Assembly (NCBI GenBank): GCA_037043235.1
Contig: JAWRVZ010000214.1
Coordinates: 499,820-563,819, forward strand
Direction of reading: 5' to 3'
Length of the DNA: 64,000 nt
DNA from: Rhodeus uyekii
Lineage: Eukaryota > Chordata > Actinopteri > Cypriniformes > Acheilognathidae
A program made the translations under genes and the position numbers. Positions 13,611 through 26,391 of this stretch are shown here, one piece after another. Position 1 is the stretch's first letter. Each line of letters starts with the position of its first letter. The notes beneath the pieces were generated by a model. That model did no database searches and was not told the origin of the DNA. It saw only the letters and a list, made by a program, of their open reading frames with translations.

Positions 13611-13755
13611 TTACATTTACATTTATGCATTTGGCAGACGCTTTTATCCAAAGCGATTTGCATTAAGTTCAAGATACACATTGACATTCTACTCAGTTTT
13701 TGCTTTTCCTGGGAATGAACCCCATGACCTTGGTGTAGCCATGCTTTAATGCATT
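13611..13755 (-). mobile_element. tRNA-derived SINE-like copy 1
   Basis: The segment contains GCATTTGGCAGACGCTTTTA, then further on the complement of a tRNA-like box B (minus strand GGTTCATTCCC). The same order of blocks occurs in the copy at 45213-45366. This is a widespread teleost short repeat; the exact family name was not verified. Confidence 0.7.
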
Positions 13756-16700
13756 TAAATTCACAATATTTTTCATGATCTCTTGATCTTCAACAGAGAA
13801 GTGACTTGACTCTCACAGAAGTGATCAAAATGATGCTCTCCATGTTCCGTGTGATTGTCTGTTCACAGCGCACCACACTTTCACACTTCCGCTCAACACA
13901 AGGTTGGGTTTGTATGGTTTTGTCAACTCTAAACCCAAATTCAGAGTTTGTTTAGCTAGCTTCATGGAACTTGGCTTGTCTGACGCACACCAGTAACTAC
14001 CAAAGGTGTCAAGTAGATATTTTGTTTTCAGAATGTAAGATGACACCTCTGGTTTCTCCCAGCCTTTCTGCGCTGTTCTTAGTGTTTATTATCACATTAT
14101 AGAGGGGGATTGTGGGCTTAAGTCATCGGTACACTTGCATTCTCTCATCTGGTTACATTTAGCTGTGTGTGTGTGAGAGGTTATATAAAACGAACCTTGT
14201 TCACCTGCTAGTCTCAACCTTAAAAGTGATGATGATATCCTTTCTTTCTGTTGTCTGAAATCATAGTTTGGCTCAAATGTTCTTTATTGGTGGCAAACGG
14301 TTGAGTGTTGTGCTCTATTGCTATTATTGTTGAACGAGTTCACCTGTCTTACCAAGTCAAACTTGGTTTAGCTGCCAAACAGGTGTGTATCTGGGGCTGG
14401 AGATGATTTGGGACTGACGTGCTGTTCTCAAACTATGACTGCTGGGAAATCTTCTTGTTCCTGCCAGCGCAGGCGCTGTGCCTTCGCCGTGCACACTCAT
14501 CATTCTTCACTCAGACGGCCATCAATCACTCGCGCACCCAGCATTCCCTGCATTCTGCACCGTACTCGTACTCTCATGCTTATCCACTTAAAAGTGATGG
14601 AGCCTGCCCAGTGCATTGTGGGATAGCCTGTCTGGAGCACTTTATCTGCTTTCCCCTTGATCTCTGCTCAAGAGTGCTGTAAAATACTCCATCTGCAGAA
14701 CTCAGAGGCTGGTTTTACACTTGGTTCGATCGCTTGGGCCGAACCAGATTTAAAGCCAAGAGTTTGTTCCAGTCAATGCATCTTTATACTCTTGGCTTGT
14801 TGCAGGCGTGTAATGAAAGTTGAAAGTGTTTTCAGTTTTGTAGTGTAGCTGTATTTGATTTAAAATGCTGTATGATGTGAAATAATCCATTCATCAGCCA
14901 TTGTCTTGAATGTCACAATTTGCCAGTATATTTCACACCAGTTGAGATCCGTCCAAAAAAAAAAAAAATCCTGCTGGAAACCCATTTTCTTCATGATTTT
15001 ATTTCACTGTTTCCCCTATATACTGGTTGATATAAGCTTTTTAATAGGATGTTTGTTGAATGTTTTCTTAGTTTATTGTTATTGTATTGTCTTGCATTTA
15101 TATTTGTATGTCTTGTATTTTAGTGCTTTGGTTATGAGAAAAGCACATTATCAATAAAGTCTGTTAGTAATAATAATTAAAAATGTATGTATGCTTTTTT
15201 TCTCCTTCTAGATATTATTATCGAAAAACTAAAACTTGTATTATTTAAGATGGTCATTTGTCGCCACATACTAGCATGTCTATAATTCCAGCAGAAAGAA
15301 TCACTGAAAAACATTAATGTTCCAGTATAGGTTTCACAAAAACATTTACTCTTGTTTTTTTCTTCTTTTTTTCCTCTTCTCTCTCTCTCTTTCCTTAGTC
15401 TCTTACTCTGCTTTCAGCGCTATATACCTGATACCTATGAGGCCTCTGTTAAAGCTGTAGAGATGGGGGTGGTTTGATGAATAATAGAAAAGATCTATTC
15501 CTCCACAGGCTAGGCATTGTTCTCATTTCACTCCTAAAATCTCTCCTAAGCTCCCAAACACACCAGAAAGTTTATGGGCAAACTCTACAGAGAGAGTTTG
15601 GTCTGCATGCATACATGTATGCCTACATATTGATTGATTTGGTTTATTGATTTGTTTATTAATTGATTAATTTAAATGTGTTATTTTAAAGTTATAGATT
15701 TATTTATATATAAATAATATATAAAATATGTATGCACACATATAGGTGAATGTCTGATCACATATGTGTGTGTATGTCCTTGCAACCACCACAAGTATTT
15801 TAGCATCATGCTGGTGATGTTTCTGTGTGCATTCATCTCTTGCATTTTTATAAAAACATCTAGTTTTGCGATTCTGAAGGAATCCAAGGGTGGGTCAGGG
15901 AATGTTTTGCACATGATGTCATGAGATTACAGTACTTTGACGGGCCTTTAGAGAGAAAACAGAGTTTTATTTGGCTTTGAGCGGAAAGTTGAGAGCAAGC
16001 AATATGGGGTATATAAGGCATAACTAGAGTGATGGGACTTAAATTGAGCAGATGTCTCCCATAAGCATTAGTAACATGATCATAATTTTACTGTCTTTAT
16101 AATAAATGGCCTTAAAAACCATTGTGTGTTTTTGTAATCCGGTTTTGCGTACGTTGAGAGGACTAAATGTTCCCAGAACAATAGTAAAACCTGAAATCTC
16201 CTGCATAATAATGAGCAGTTAACAGTTTCTATGAGATAATGTCTTAATAAAAAAACTATATAATGACTTCTACTAGAAAATGTGAAAAGGTTTGTGCACA
16301 AGTTGAATTAAGGGATAGAAAATACTATTAGCCCAGTATAAAACAATGGAAGTCAATGGGAAGTCCACATCAACATGTGTATGTGTGTTTCCTGACATCA
16401 CTTGTGATTTATCTTACTGCTGTGCTGCTCACTTTAGTTTATGTTGCGTACGAACATTAAACGATATTACACCCAAATTGCTCCATCAGCACTGGAGCCA
16501 AGACTCTTGCTCTGCTGACATTACTGTCTGAGAGACAGAGAGAGATTTATTTAAGAGGAGGAACAGCAGGGAAATCCAGTGCCTGTGCTGCATGTGACCG
16601 CTGGACAGTCATTTCTGGCTTTGTGTTTATTAACGTTATTGCTCATCGATATTATGAATAATACAAGACAATGAGGTTAAAGAGAGAGAGAGGGGAGTGG

Positions 16701-16873
16701 TCACACATACACTGTAAATGCCTATAATTCGTGGGCATCAGGAAGCCGCAATATAGACAGGGTATTGAATAATTTTTTAATGCACTTTCACTTTTAACTT
16801 TCGCTTTAGAATTGGCGATCACACGTACGTATGTATGTTTGTATATATTTATGTATGTATGTGTTTGTGTCTA

Positions 16874-17506
16874 CAGTATTTTCCCGCAAATAACCCACGG
16901 GTTATACCAGATTTTTAAAAAACACCCTGCTAGAGGGTGGGGGGAGGTGCGGGCTATATCACACATTTTTTGCACGTAATAATATCTGAATATATTTGGT
17001 GCGTCCCTAAGGACGTAAAGGTTTTTTGCGGTAGGTTTCTTTCTGTTTTTCTTTCTTGCGAGGGTTTTTGTCTCTGGCGCTTTTAATATCGCTCTGACAG
17101 CTGGTGCTGATAGGCTGTCTGACCTGTCAATCATGCAAGAAGACGTGATTGGCTGTGCTTCCATGAGGGCGGGCTCTTCTCATCTCATCCGATAATCAAC
17201 ACCTGTAAAATCGCTTCTTAAGGGACGTGCTGCTGCACAGCGGGAGAGACTGCTTTTTATTTATGTTCCGATTCTGATTATTGTGTTTTCTTATTGTTTG
17301 AATTTTGCGCACAAGCACTGTGTACCGAGCCTGAACAGTTATGGATAATTGACGTCATGCGAGCAACATTCGAAATGTGAACTTACACAAAAAAGTTCAT
17401 AAATCTATGGGTGCAGGTTATATAAAGGTGCGGGTTATGCCAACAATTTTTTTACACAAAACCTGCGGGCTATATGATGGTGCGTGTTATATGCGGGAAA
17501 ATTCGG
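16874..17506. mobile_element. MITE with CCGTATTTTCCCGC-type termini, copy 1
   Basis: The left end reads TA-CAGTATTTTCCCGC (16872 on) and the right end GCGGGAAAATTCGG-TA (to 17508), an imperfect inverted repeat bounded by TA dinucleotides as in Tc1/mariner-superfamily insertions. Sub-terminal GGGTTAT motifs repeat inside each end. About 630 bp, no transposase frame. A second copy in the opposite orientation lies at 55136-55722 with the same internal blocks (for example AATTGACGTCATGCGAGC). Confidence 0.85.
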
Positions 17507-19239
17507 TATGTATTCCATTGCATGAATATGATGATGCGATGCCCTACCTGCCTGTTAACATATGTATTTCCGTATCTCAGTGTCCCCCGCTCATGCAGAC
17601 ACCAAATGTCATCAGTACGTTTCATAAGGCTATGCAGAGTTATAGACAGACAGTCACTGGTCGCTGTAAAAGAAATTCCAGCAACCTTTTACAGTTCCGC
17701 AAGAACCAAAACAACTTATACTGCCTTCATAACATGTCATAACCATATTTAACAACCCGTGATGTTCTATTGCCGAGCTGTTCACATCCTCATGCTTTTC
17801 TCTGGCAACACTATCAGCTCTGAATGAATCTGAATAAAACATTTGAGAAGTGGTAATTTCAAATGGTAACATTTGAAGTTACAGAGTAAGACCTTATGTA
17901 ACTTCTTTACATTTATTATTATTTAATGATATGTGCTTTGAGAACATGAGGTAATTTAACGCTGTCCCTCGTGCTGTGTGCAGACTTTAAGTGTGTATAT
18001 CACTGTGACTTGCATAAGAAAATGCAAAAAAAAATTTAGGAATGGGGAAGAAAACATTTTGTTTTCTAAACTGAAAGAGGTTTTGATCACAATCCATCAT
18101 GTGACAACCACACGCCTCCAAACTGCTGAAAAAATTAGCATTTATTTCCCCGAAGGATGCATTTTAATCAGATGAACACGTCATTACCAAAAACAACTCA
18201 GAAACCAGGAAGTGCACACTTCAGGGAAGCCATAAAACTTAAATTTAGGTCTCCTCATCCTTCCAGCAACCAGACGGACCGCATCCCCGATGCTAGGAGG
18301 GACAGCAGGCCTCAAACGCACCGGCATAATCTATGAGACACGTCGCAGCTTGACGCTCCAGTTTAGATCTACGTGCCTCGCTCACTCAGAGGGGACATTA
18401 TTAATGAGACCCCTGGTGAAATGTTAGTTTAAAGAACATACGGCCATCTTGCTTGCTGAGTCCTTTGGGAGACGAGAAAGAGAGACAATACCATACATTT
18501 TTAGGGGGGTGGAAGGGTGGGTCTCTACGGGACCCTAAACTCGAGGGGGAAGGGATTATAAGTTCTCTCCACAGGACAAGAGAACTGATCTGTGATGGCA
18601 CATTCTGGAAGTTGACTAACAGGGTAGCCTGTAAGAAACTCTAAAGACAGTGTCTGTGAGGTCGATTTCATTGATCTGCTTCTGGCTCAAGGTTCTTCCT
18701 TCGCTCCGTACTGCTGAGTGCTGTAAGATGGGCTGTGGATCTCAGATCAATACCGTGACTCATGGGTAATTCTTCCTTGTCAGACTACAGTGAGAGTCAG
18801 GATAGAGGAATCTAACCATAGCATGTTTATATTCAACTGTACGATCTCTCTTTATAACTGAAGTACACAAAACCAGAATCAGTTTGGTTTTATTTGAGAT
18901 TTGTTTTAAAAGCAGCTTAAAGCCTCTGAGGGAACATTTATACAGAGCGTCTTCTGGATTTAACAAGAAGTTACACTGGCATTTAAGAATGTGAGAGTTG
19001 ATATATAGTCACAAAATCATTGACCAAATTGTGCATCCCTATGTGCATATATTATAACAAGCTTGAGGTATCGCCATGCTCAACATCAGGACACAACTAG
19101 ATGTGTTTAAAGCATCTTGCATCATTCTCCTGTTTATTTGTGTGATTGCATGTTATGTGCAAGTTTATCCAACATTAATCGTGCATCCATAAAAACAAGT
19201 TTAGCGGCCTTTTTCAAAAATATTCATCGAAAAATATAA

Positions 19240-19846
19240 ATAAAAAAATACCGGTATATCGGCAGCCGTATTGCGGAAAGCTGCGTTGTTTTATCGTGAT
19301 GCGAGAGAAACGGTTTCCCAGGATGCCAGACAAAGAGAGAAACTCTCTCAGAGGTTTTGTACACACACACGGGCACTCAGACAAGACACGCAATTGGTTG
19401 CCGGCGCGAGACCGACGAATGAGAGCGTGAGTGGAGTGGGAGCCTCTTCGTCTCTTTCAGAAGCAAATGTTGATGATCCAGCACCGATATCTGACGATGA
19501 GGTGCTTCCCGAACTGATTTAAAGGCCTCATTATACCAGTGCAGTAACACCATCATCACATTCATCGAACCGCACAGGTCTGTCATCGTCGTTACTACTG
19601 GAGTCTCAAGATACTACTGTCATTGAGTGTAGAGCACCATAATGCATATCGTATGAGAAAGAGAGAGTAAATGTATGATATTAAGGTTTTATAATTAAAT
19701 AGATTTAATTAAAATATATTTAAAGTATAAATATATTTTAAACATTCTGATACCTACAAACACATATATGGAAACTCTTAGGGGGGCCAATCCTACTTCG
19801 TGGATTTTCACTTTTTACATTAACCGCGATAAACAAGGGATCACTG
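19240..19846. mobile_element. Partial DNA transposon ending GGGATCACTG-TA
   Basis: The right end CGCGATAAACAAGGGATCACTG followed by TA resembles the terminus of a Tc1/mariner or Tigger-type element. Upstream lies a short open frame (19271-19522) ending ISDDEVLPELI, which looks like the acidic tail of a Tigger-like transposase but is too short to assign. No matching left terminus was found, so the left border is a guess. Confidence 0.4.
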
Positions 19847-19848
19847 TA

Positions 19849-20817
19849 CAGTAATACCTCGGTTTACGAGCGACTTGGTATATGAGCAAATCTGTGTACG
19901 GGCATGGAGGGTCAACTCGGTGTACGAGCATTGTATCGGAGTGCGAGCAAATCTTTCCCCTCACCCACGTGCATTTTTGTGTGGAAAGTCCTAACGCTCA
20001 GTATCATCGCGCACATTTTTACTGGAAATATCCTAATGACAGCCTCTCATAACAGTCATGCAGTTCCAACCCCTTTATCACCTCTTAACTCATTCATTCT
20101 CTCAGCCTCACTCTGTTTGGCTGCATCATTCACCACAGTGATACTTTTAGAAGTGATAACATTAATTATAATCGCTATTGTTCATGTAGTGAAATGTATA
20201 TGTGGTTCATGAATTCATTGTCTCCTAGTTCTGCCTGTGGGTGTGAGTGGGGCCTGATCACCAACACGCCTCATATCATCCGTGGACATACACTTCTTAT
20301 ATCATCTGCCTATGTAGTTCACTTCTCTCCACTCCTGTGTTATGTCCACGCGGTGCTCGCGTCTCCCGGAGCTCACGGTTCTCACGCTCGTGCGTCTCCC
20401 TGAGCTTGCGGTGCTCGTGTGCGTCTCGATTATCACTTTGTTTGTTTTCTGCACTATTATAATAAATTCACTCATTTGCACTTGAATCTGGGTTTTGTGT
20501 TTTCCCCCTCCCTCTTCTCTTTCGTCTCCTTCACGCCAGCAGACGCTGCTCAAAGTGCATTACAGTAAATTGTCAAGTATTTTTAGAGATTGTCAATTAT
20601 TAATTAGTATTTATATGAGATCTTAATGGTTATAATTTTAACTGTAATTAATAGGGTAAAACAAAAGAAATATTCAAAATGGGCATTTATGATCGTGTGG
20701 AACGAATTAATTGATTTTTAGTGCATTTTTATGGGGGGGATTGTTTTGGTGTACAAGCTTTTTGGGTTACGAGCTCGCTCTTGGAACGAATTAAACTCGT
20801 AAACCGAGGTATTACTG
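19849..20817. mobile_element. CAGTAATACCTC element A with perfect inverted ends
   Basis: The first 22 bases starting CAGTAATACCTCGG (19849) are exactly the reverse complement of the last 22 ending ATTACTG (20817), and TA flanks both sides. About 970 bp. Sub-terminal TACGAGC motifs recur in opposite orientation at each end. The interior has no transposase frame and includes a GC-richer block (about 20330-20440) followed by AATAAA near 20460, which may be foreign. A non-autonomous Tc1/mariner-superfamily (Tigger/pogo-like) element is likely from its kinship with the copies at 22101 and 26392. Confidence 0.85.
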
Positions 20818-20949
20818 TATTCTTATTATTTATAAGATTTTTTTTTTTTTTACATTTATTCATTTGTAGTGATAACTACTAACTACTTACTACAGATTTA
20901 TCCCCCAAAGTCAGATACATTTAAAAAAAAATGAGGGGGAACATCTTGG

Positions 20950-20985
<36 letters not shown>

Positions 20986-22100
20986 TATACCAGTATATTT
21001 TCTGTTAAAATATAAAAAAAATTGCAGAATATTTGCTTTAGTATTTGGTTATAGCATTTACAGAGAGAGTCTTTTGGGAGATATGAGGACCTGGCTCTAC
21101 CATTCAAGAAAGTCTAACGGCTACCTTGGATTACGTTTGCTTTGATAACCTATCACATTACGCACTTGACGTCAATGAATTTCAAATTGTGCGACAGTCA
21201 GTCATTGTTTACTCGCACCATAGAAATGTATAAGTTCTGTAAACTGAGTAATATCTGTCGCACAATTGTCTTTGACTTATATGAAACAGCATTTTTTTAA
21301 TGTAAACTCTAAAAATATATAAATCCAAACAAATATTTAAGAGCAAGCGTGTTGAAGATAAACCAATAAGTTGTCGATTCATTAACTGATCAGATATTTC
21401 CTCAACGAAGTGAAGCCTCTCTTCCATTGACATCCATAAAAAAGGTGGCATTGGTGTTTATAATTAGCTTTAAATCAAAACTGTAGATGTTTTGGAAAGT
21501 AAAAGTGTTTGTGTGAGAGAGAGACAGACATTGAGAGACTTATGATGCAGGCATGATAAATCCCTCAGGCATCCCTCCATCCTCCATGAGATTTTGCCAT
21601 GCTAACCACCAGGACAAAACTAGATGGTCTGGACAGTTCACTTGTGTTTATTTGTGTGATTGCATGTTATGTTCTAGTTTATCCAACACTAATCCAAGTA
21701 TCCAAGACTAATCCGAGAGCTAAGCCAATTTGGACCAGTCTGACAAATGGTTAGTTTGAATATTGTAATGGTCACCGATGGAGTCTTGTGTTGTAAGTCG
21801 AGATTTAATTCTAAATTGGCCGTGTTTCTTCAGTACCATCTGCTCCAGTTTGGCTCTGGCCGTGGCAGTATCACGACTCCAGGGATCGGATGCTCTCTGT
21901 GGTTCCGTTACACACACATTTAGCAATGTAAATGTCTATTAACATTAACCCCAAATTAAATTGTAGTTTTCAATTTAACAAACAACACTATTTACTTTAC
22001 TTTAGAAAATGTTTTAATTTAGAATTGTGCACATCACCAAATGTCCCTAAAGACATTTTGTCACATTTAGCCCACTTAGGCTAAGCTTGTCCCCTAAATA

Positions 22101-23254
22101 TAGCTACCGGTAATCAAACATCCGAGCATCCCTACATGCGAGTATTCCAAAATACGAACAAGCCTTCAGGCAGATTTTTGCTTCTAGATACGAGTAAATA
22201 TTCGAGATACGAGCATGCGTACTGACGCCGATGCCGACGCTCGTTCACTTCAAGTGTTCACTGACTGCATGTGTCGCCCACGAGTAGCTGATTTTCTCTC
22301 TATGTTGTGCATTATTCTTCGTAAGAGTGACGAAAGTGGGAAAGTTCTAAGAAAGTGAGCGGTAAGGATGGTAGTGAGAAGAGCAAATGCATGATGACCC
22401 TGGAAATGAACCATGAAATTGTGGATAAATATGAGCGCAGTCATCCAGCACGCACTTATGATCGCAGTTCATCCACGATATGTACCATCCTAAAGCAGAA
22501 GGATGTTATCCAGAATGTAAATCCTTCCTCGGGCGTGATGATTATATCGAAATTATGTTCGAATGTAAATAAGATGGAGAGGCTTCTGTTGTTGTGGATA
22601 AAGGAGAAGCAGATCTCCCTCGATAAATACTTTGTTAAAAGTTCTGCGCAAAGGGAAAGTGAGGGTAGTCAGGTGAAAAAAGGTAAGAAAAGTGATCAAA
22701 AGTAAAGAATACAAATCCAAAAAAATCTAAAACAATATAGAATAGAAAAGTAAGAAAAAAATACGTAAGCTAAGTTCAGTAATGCTTAGTTCCTGCTATT
22801 CAAGAAAATTACAGTTTCTACTAAACGAAAAAATTAACGAAAAGTGATCAAAAGCAAAGATTACAAATCGAAAAAAAAATCTAAATAGTAATAGAAAAGT
22901 AAAAAAAATATGTAAGCTAAGTTAATTTAAGTTATATTTTGTTGTGTAAGTTACGATACAGAATCAAGTGTCTCCATACCAGCCCCCTCCCTCCCTCCTC
23001 CGCACCTGCCGCTACAAAATGTATAATTAAAACCACATTTTATTTGAGATTACTCTGTATACTCATACTATAATTGTGTGTGTGTTTGTGTGTGTATACC
23101 AATAAAAACTTGTTTTTTTCCATTGTTACGGGTTTGGAACGGATTAATTTGTTTTCTATTATTTCTTATGGGAAAACATGATTCGAGATACGAACAATTC
23201 GATTTACGAGCTCCGCCCTGGAACGGATTATGCTCGTATCTCGAGGTATTATTG
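22101..23254 (+). mobile_element. Tigger/pogo-like deletion derivative B
   Basis: The right end CTCGTATCTCGAGGTATTATTG-TA matches the CAGTAATACCTC termini of the neighbouring copies. The left end is diverged but alignable (GCGAGTATTCCAAAATACGA, as in copy C). It carries the N-terminal part of a CENP-B/Tigger-type transposase in + orientation and then AT-rich non-coding sequence. It is internally deleted and cannot be autonomous. Confidence 0.75.
22355..22705 (+). pseudogene. Truncated Tigger (CENP-B-like) transposase
   Basis: The 116-residue frame begins MSGKDGSEKSKCMMTLEMNH, typical of the start of a Tigger/jerky-type DNA-binding region (Psq helix-turn-helix). It includes EIVDKYER, RTYDRSSSTICTILKQK and then MERLLLLWIKEKQ, the start of the second (Tc5-type) helix-turn-helix. 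It then jumps to a basic tail (SEGSQVKKGKK) with no DDE catalytic domain, so most of the roughly 500-residue protein has been lost by internal deletion. It belongs to element B. The same start and the same tail are found in element C. Confidence 0.75.
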
Positions 23255-26200
23255 TATAGTATATCTATTGTATTTTTGCACCATAGTAATATTTGAAGTA
23301 CCGTATCCTGAAGTTTAATGTTGTTACATAAATCGTTTAGTATTAAGATCTGATACGAATCTTGTACTATTATTTGCTTTACATTATACTTTGTTACATT
23401 GTAGTAATTGCAGGCATACTATTGCTCTGCATTTCTTCTCAATGGTTTATATACCGTTTGCACCGTAATGGTGTTATGTTTTTTAAAAAAATGCATTTTG
23501 TTTGTATTCTTATTTGTCATATATGTAAATATATTGTGGAAAATATTTACACAATGTCTTATCAGGAAGGGAATCTGTGATTGAAATATCTGTGAACACA
23601 ATCACAGATATTGATTCTCATGAAGATGCAACATGTAATTTTAAGAACCAGGATGTAAAATAATGAAAATGTGTGTGTGAATCCAGTTATACTTTTGTGT
23701 GTGTGTGGAGATTAAATGTTTGATTGAATGTTTGTTATGCAGATTCATCAAGGCAGGAGTACATTTTAAAAATCTTTTTTTATATTTTTATAATAGAATA
23801 TTCTTAGAATGTTCATAATGTGCTGTTTGCTTAAGCTCTACAATTGTGGGTTTTTATTTGGCAATTAACAGCAAATTCAACATTGGATCTGTGAGTTCAG
23901 TATTCATTCACATCTTGGGAATAATTCAGCATATTGAGGAGCTATGCTTTTTTTAATATATGGTAAAATATACACTAAAAGTGTCTGCTGCACCCCACCC
24001 TGTGTTGATCATTTGCATGTACATAAAGCTGCGACACCCCCCACCGACCCCACGCACTGTTCTGATCATCTCTCTTGGTTTGAATAGATTCCAGGTTGAA
24101 CACACACACACACATTGCTCATTCTCACACCATTCGTCTTTGAACATCAGAATGTGTAAGTATTTTGTCTGGAGGGTGTGTGTGTGTGTGTGTGTATACG
24201 TGTGTGTGTGTGTGCATGCATGTTTAAGATGACGGGGCAGCCTGCTACCCAGTTTAACCCTGGAAGAGCGCGTCCTCCTGGGGAGATGTAAGCATGTTTT
24301 TAAAGCTGGATCTCCAGGGAACGACAGACTGTTAGATGTTTGACGCTACTGAAGGCAGAGTTTGATCGGCCATGTGAAATATTTTGTGCATGATGCAACT
24401 GTCATGCAGTTTTCTGAGATTTATGAATATTTAACTGTTCTAATATCACATAGTTTGCGTTTTGAGTTGTAATGGTAAATGCATCGATTGAAACCTCAGG
24501 CGGTTTGAGTTCAATCCTCTTCCGATCAGTTTTTCATGTAGAATTTTTGGTTTTTAATTGACCCTGTTTGTCTTTCCTCGAGTACCACTTGTCTTTAAAG
24601 GCATCATAAACTGTTATCATTCACAAAGCATTTGCAGGCATTTATGTAACAGGACATAATACAGAACTTACTCTTTCCATGTTTTATAATCTGCCCGCAC
24701 AGCTTTTAATACATCAGGATAAAAGTCATTTTAGAAATGTACACGTTTTGATAAAGGACTGTGAAAAACATTATATCTTTTACAGTAATGTTTATTGATG
24801 AGTCATGCAGAAAAAGACCTGGAACATTTATCTTTGCATTTGTCTTAAAAAAGCCATTGTGACTGTCTCTCCCCTGTCCAGAGTTGACGAATGGACGAGA
24901 GGCTCTGATATGCAGTCAGGTCTCAGTGGTCTTGTTATGAAATGGATCTGTTATGTCCGTGAGCATCAGAATGTTTGCAGAAGCTCAAATGAGGTCCAAC
25001 ACAAGTATAAATGCATGCGCTGGAGGAGAGAGAGGGAGGTTTATTTCACTTATATGGAATATCTTCACTAGAAGAGAACTGCCAATAAAGCCGTCTCTCT
25101 CTCTCAGACTGAACACCTATGTATACACCTCGCATGTATCCATGCAAATTATAATTACATATTGGTTACAGATATTACGAGATGTCATGTACAAGATACA
25201 GATCGAGTTGATGCATTTCGTTTTTTGAGAAAGAATGAACTGCAAGAAGTTTGTGAGATTAATGTCCCGAGTGCTTTTGAGGCAATTAGTAGCTTTGATT
25301 TTTGAAATATGTCAATTAAATGTTTGATGAGATGAGATGTTTGTACTGAAAGGAATTCTGGTTAAGGAATAAATAATTTTTTTATTTTTTTATTTAATAT
25401 ATTAATAAATACATTTTTCAGTTGAAATGAAGCTGAAACAAAATAAAAATATTATTAGCAAACTTAAACCGGAAATACATTAGGAATAATTAATAAAATT
25501 AATTCTAAATAGAGATATTTAAATATAAATTATATATATAAATAAAAATAAAAAATAAATTGCCCCACAAAAAAGAGCATATCGAAATAAAAGTGAATAT
25601 TGAAAATTATAAGATAAAAACTAATTGAAAATACTAAATACTAGAAAAATAAATAATACTAAAACAACACTGCTACTGATACCTTTAAAAAAGAGATTAC
25701 CAGCAGAAGCAGTAATATTTATAGTTTTACACCTTTTTTGTTTTACACTAAATGTGCTTATTGAATTTGGGTGAGATTTTGTGTCTGTGTGATGTATGGT
25801 ATTTTTATTTTCTGAATATTTTTAAGATGGTTTCAATGTAATTTTAGTGTAAGGAAAGACACTTATCTTCACTCGAGCTTGAACACAAGATTATATTATG
25901 TGTGTGCCAGTTCTGAATGGCTTCACAAAGGTAATTAAAATCAGTTTTTGGCCATGCTTGCAGTTCTCATAAAGGCCGTTTCATGCAGCCAGAGGCAAAT
26001 TAACCGCATATCAGAGAAACATTTACCAAAACCTGTCAGGTGACTCGAAAGAACGTCACAACAGTGTGAGGAGTAATCAGAAACCCTGCTCATATCCTGT
26101 TCAGAATTTGATTTTCCATACACGCTTGCAGCTAAATTGGCTGCTTAACAAGACAAATCCACAGAATTCCTACATTTATAGCAATGGCTATTTTAATCGC

Positions 26201-26391
26201 TGAAGCCGCTGTGCTTCCGTCACACCTCGCTCTGTTACACCTCTAGAGAGACAAGAACTATTCTTATCCTGATGTGTCTTTTGTTCTGTGTGATCTTGCA
26301 TGAGAAAAGAAAACCACATCTGATTTCTGTCAGAACCTCCACATGCGGCGTGATTTAGTACTAGTTGCAATACTATAATAGTTTTATAGTA

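Noticed and set aside
22355..22705. A domesticated CENP-B-like host gene
   Set aside because: The frame lies between transposon termini and lacks the catalytic domain, and a second decayed copy is close by, so a transposon relic is the simpler reading.
24230..24290. Possible 5' UTR exon ending at GAGAT|GTAAGC
   Set aside because: The surrounding sequence has no CpG enrichment or promoter features and the motif is too weak to support.
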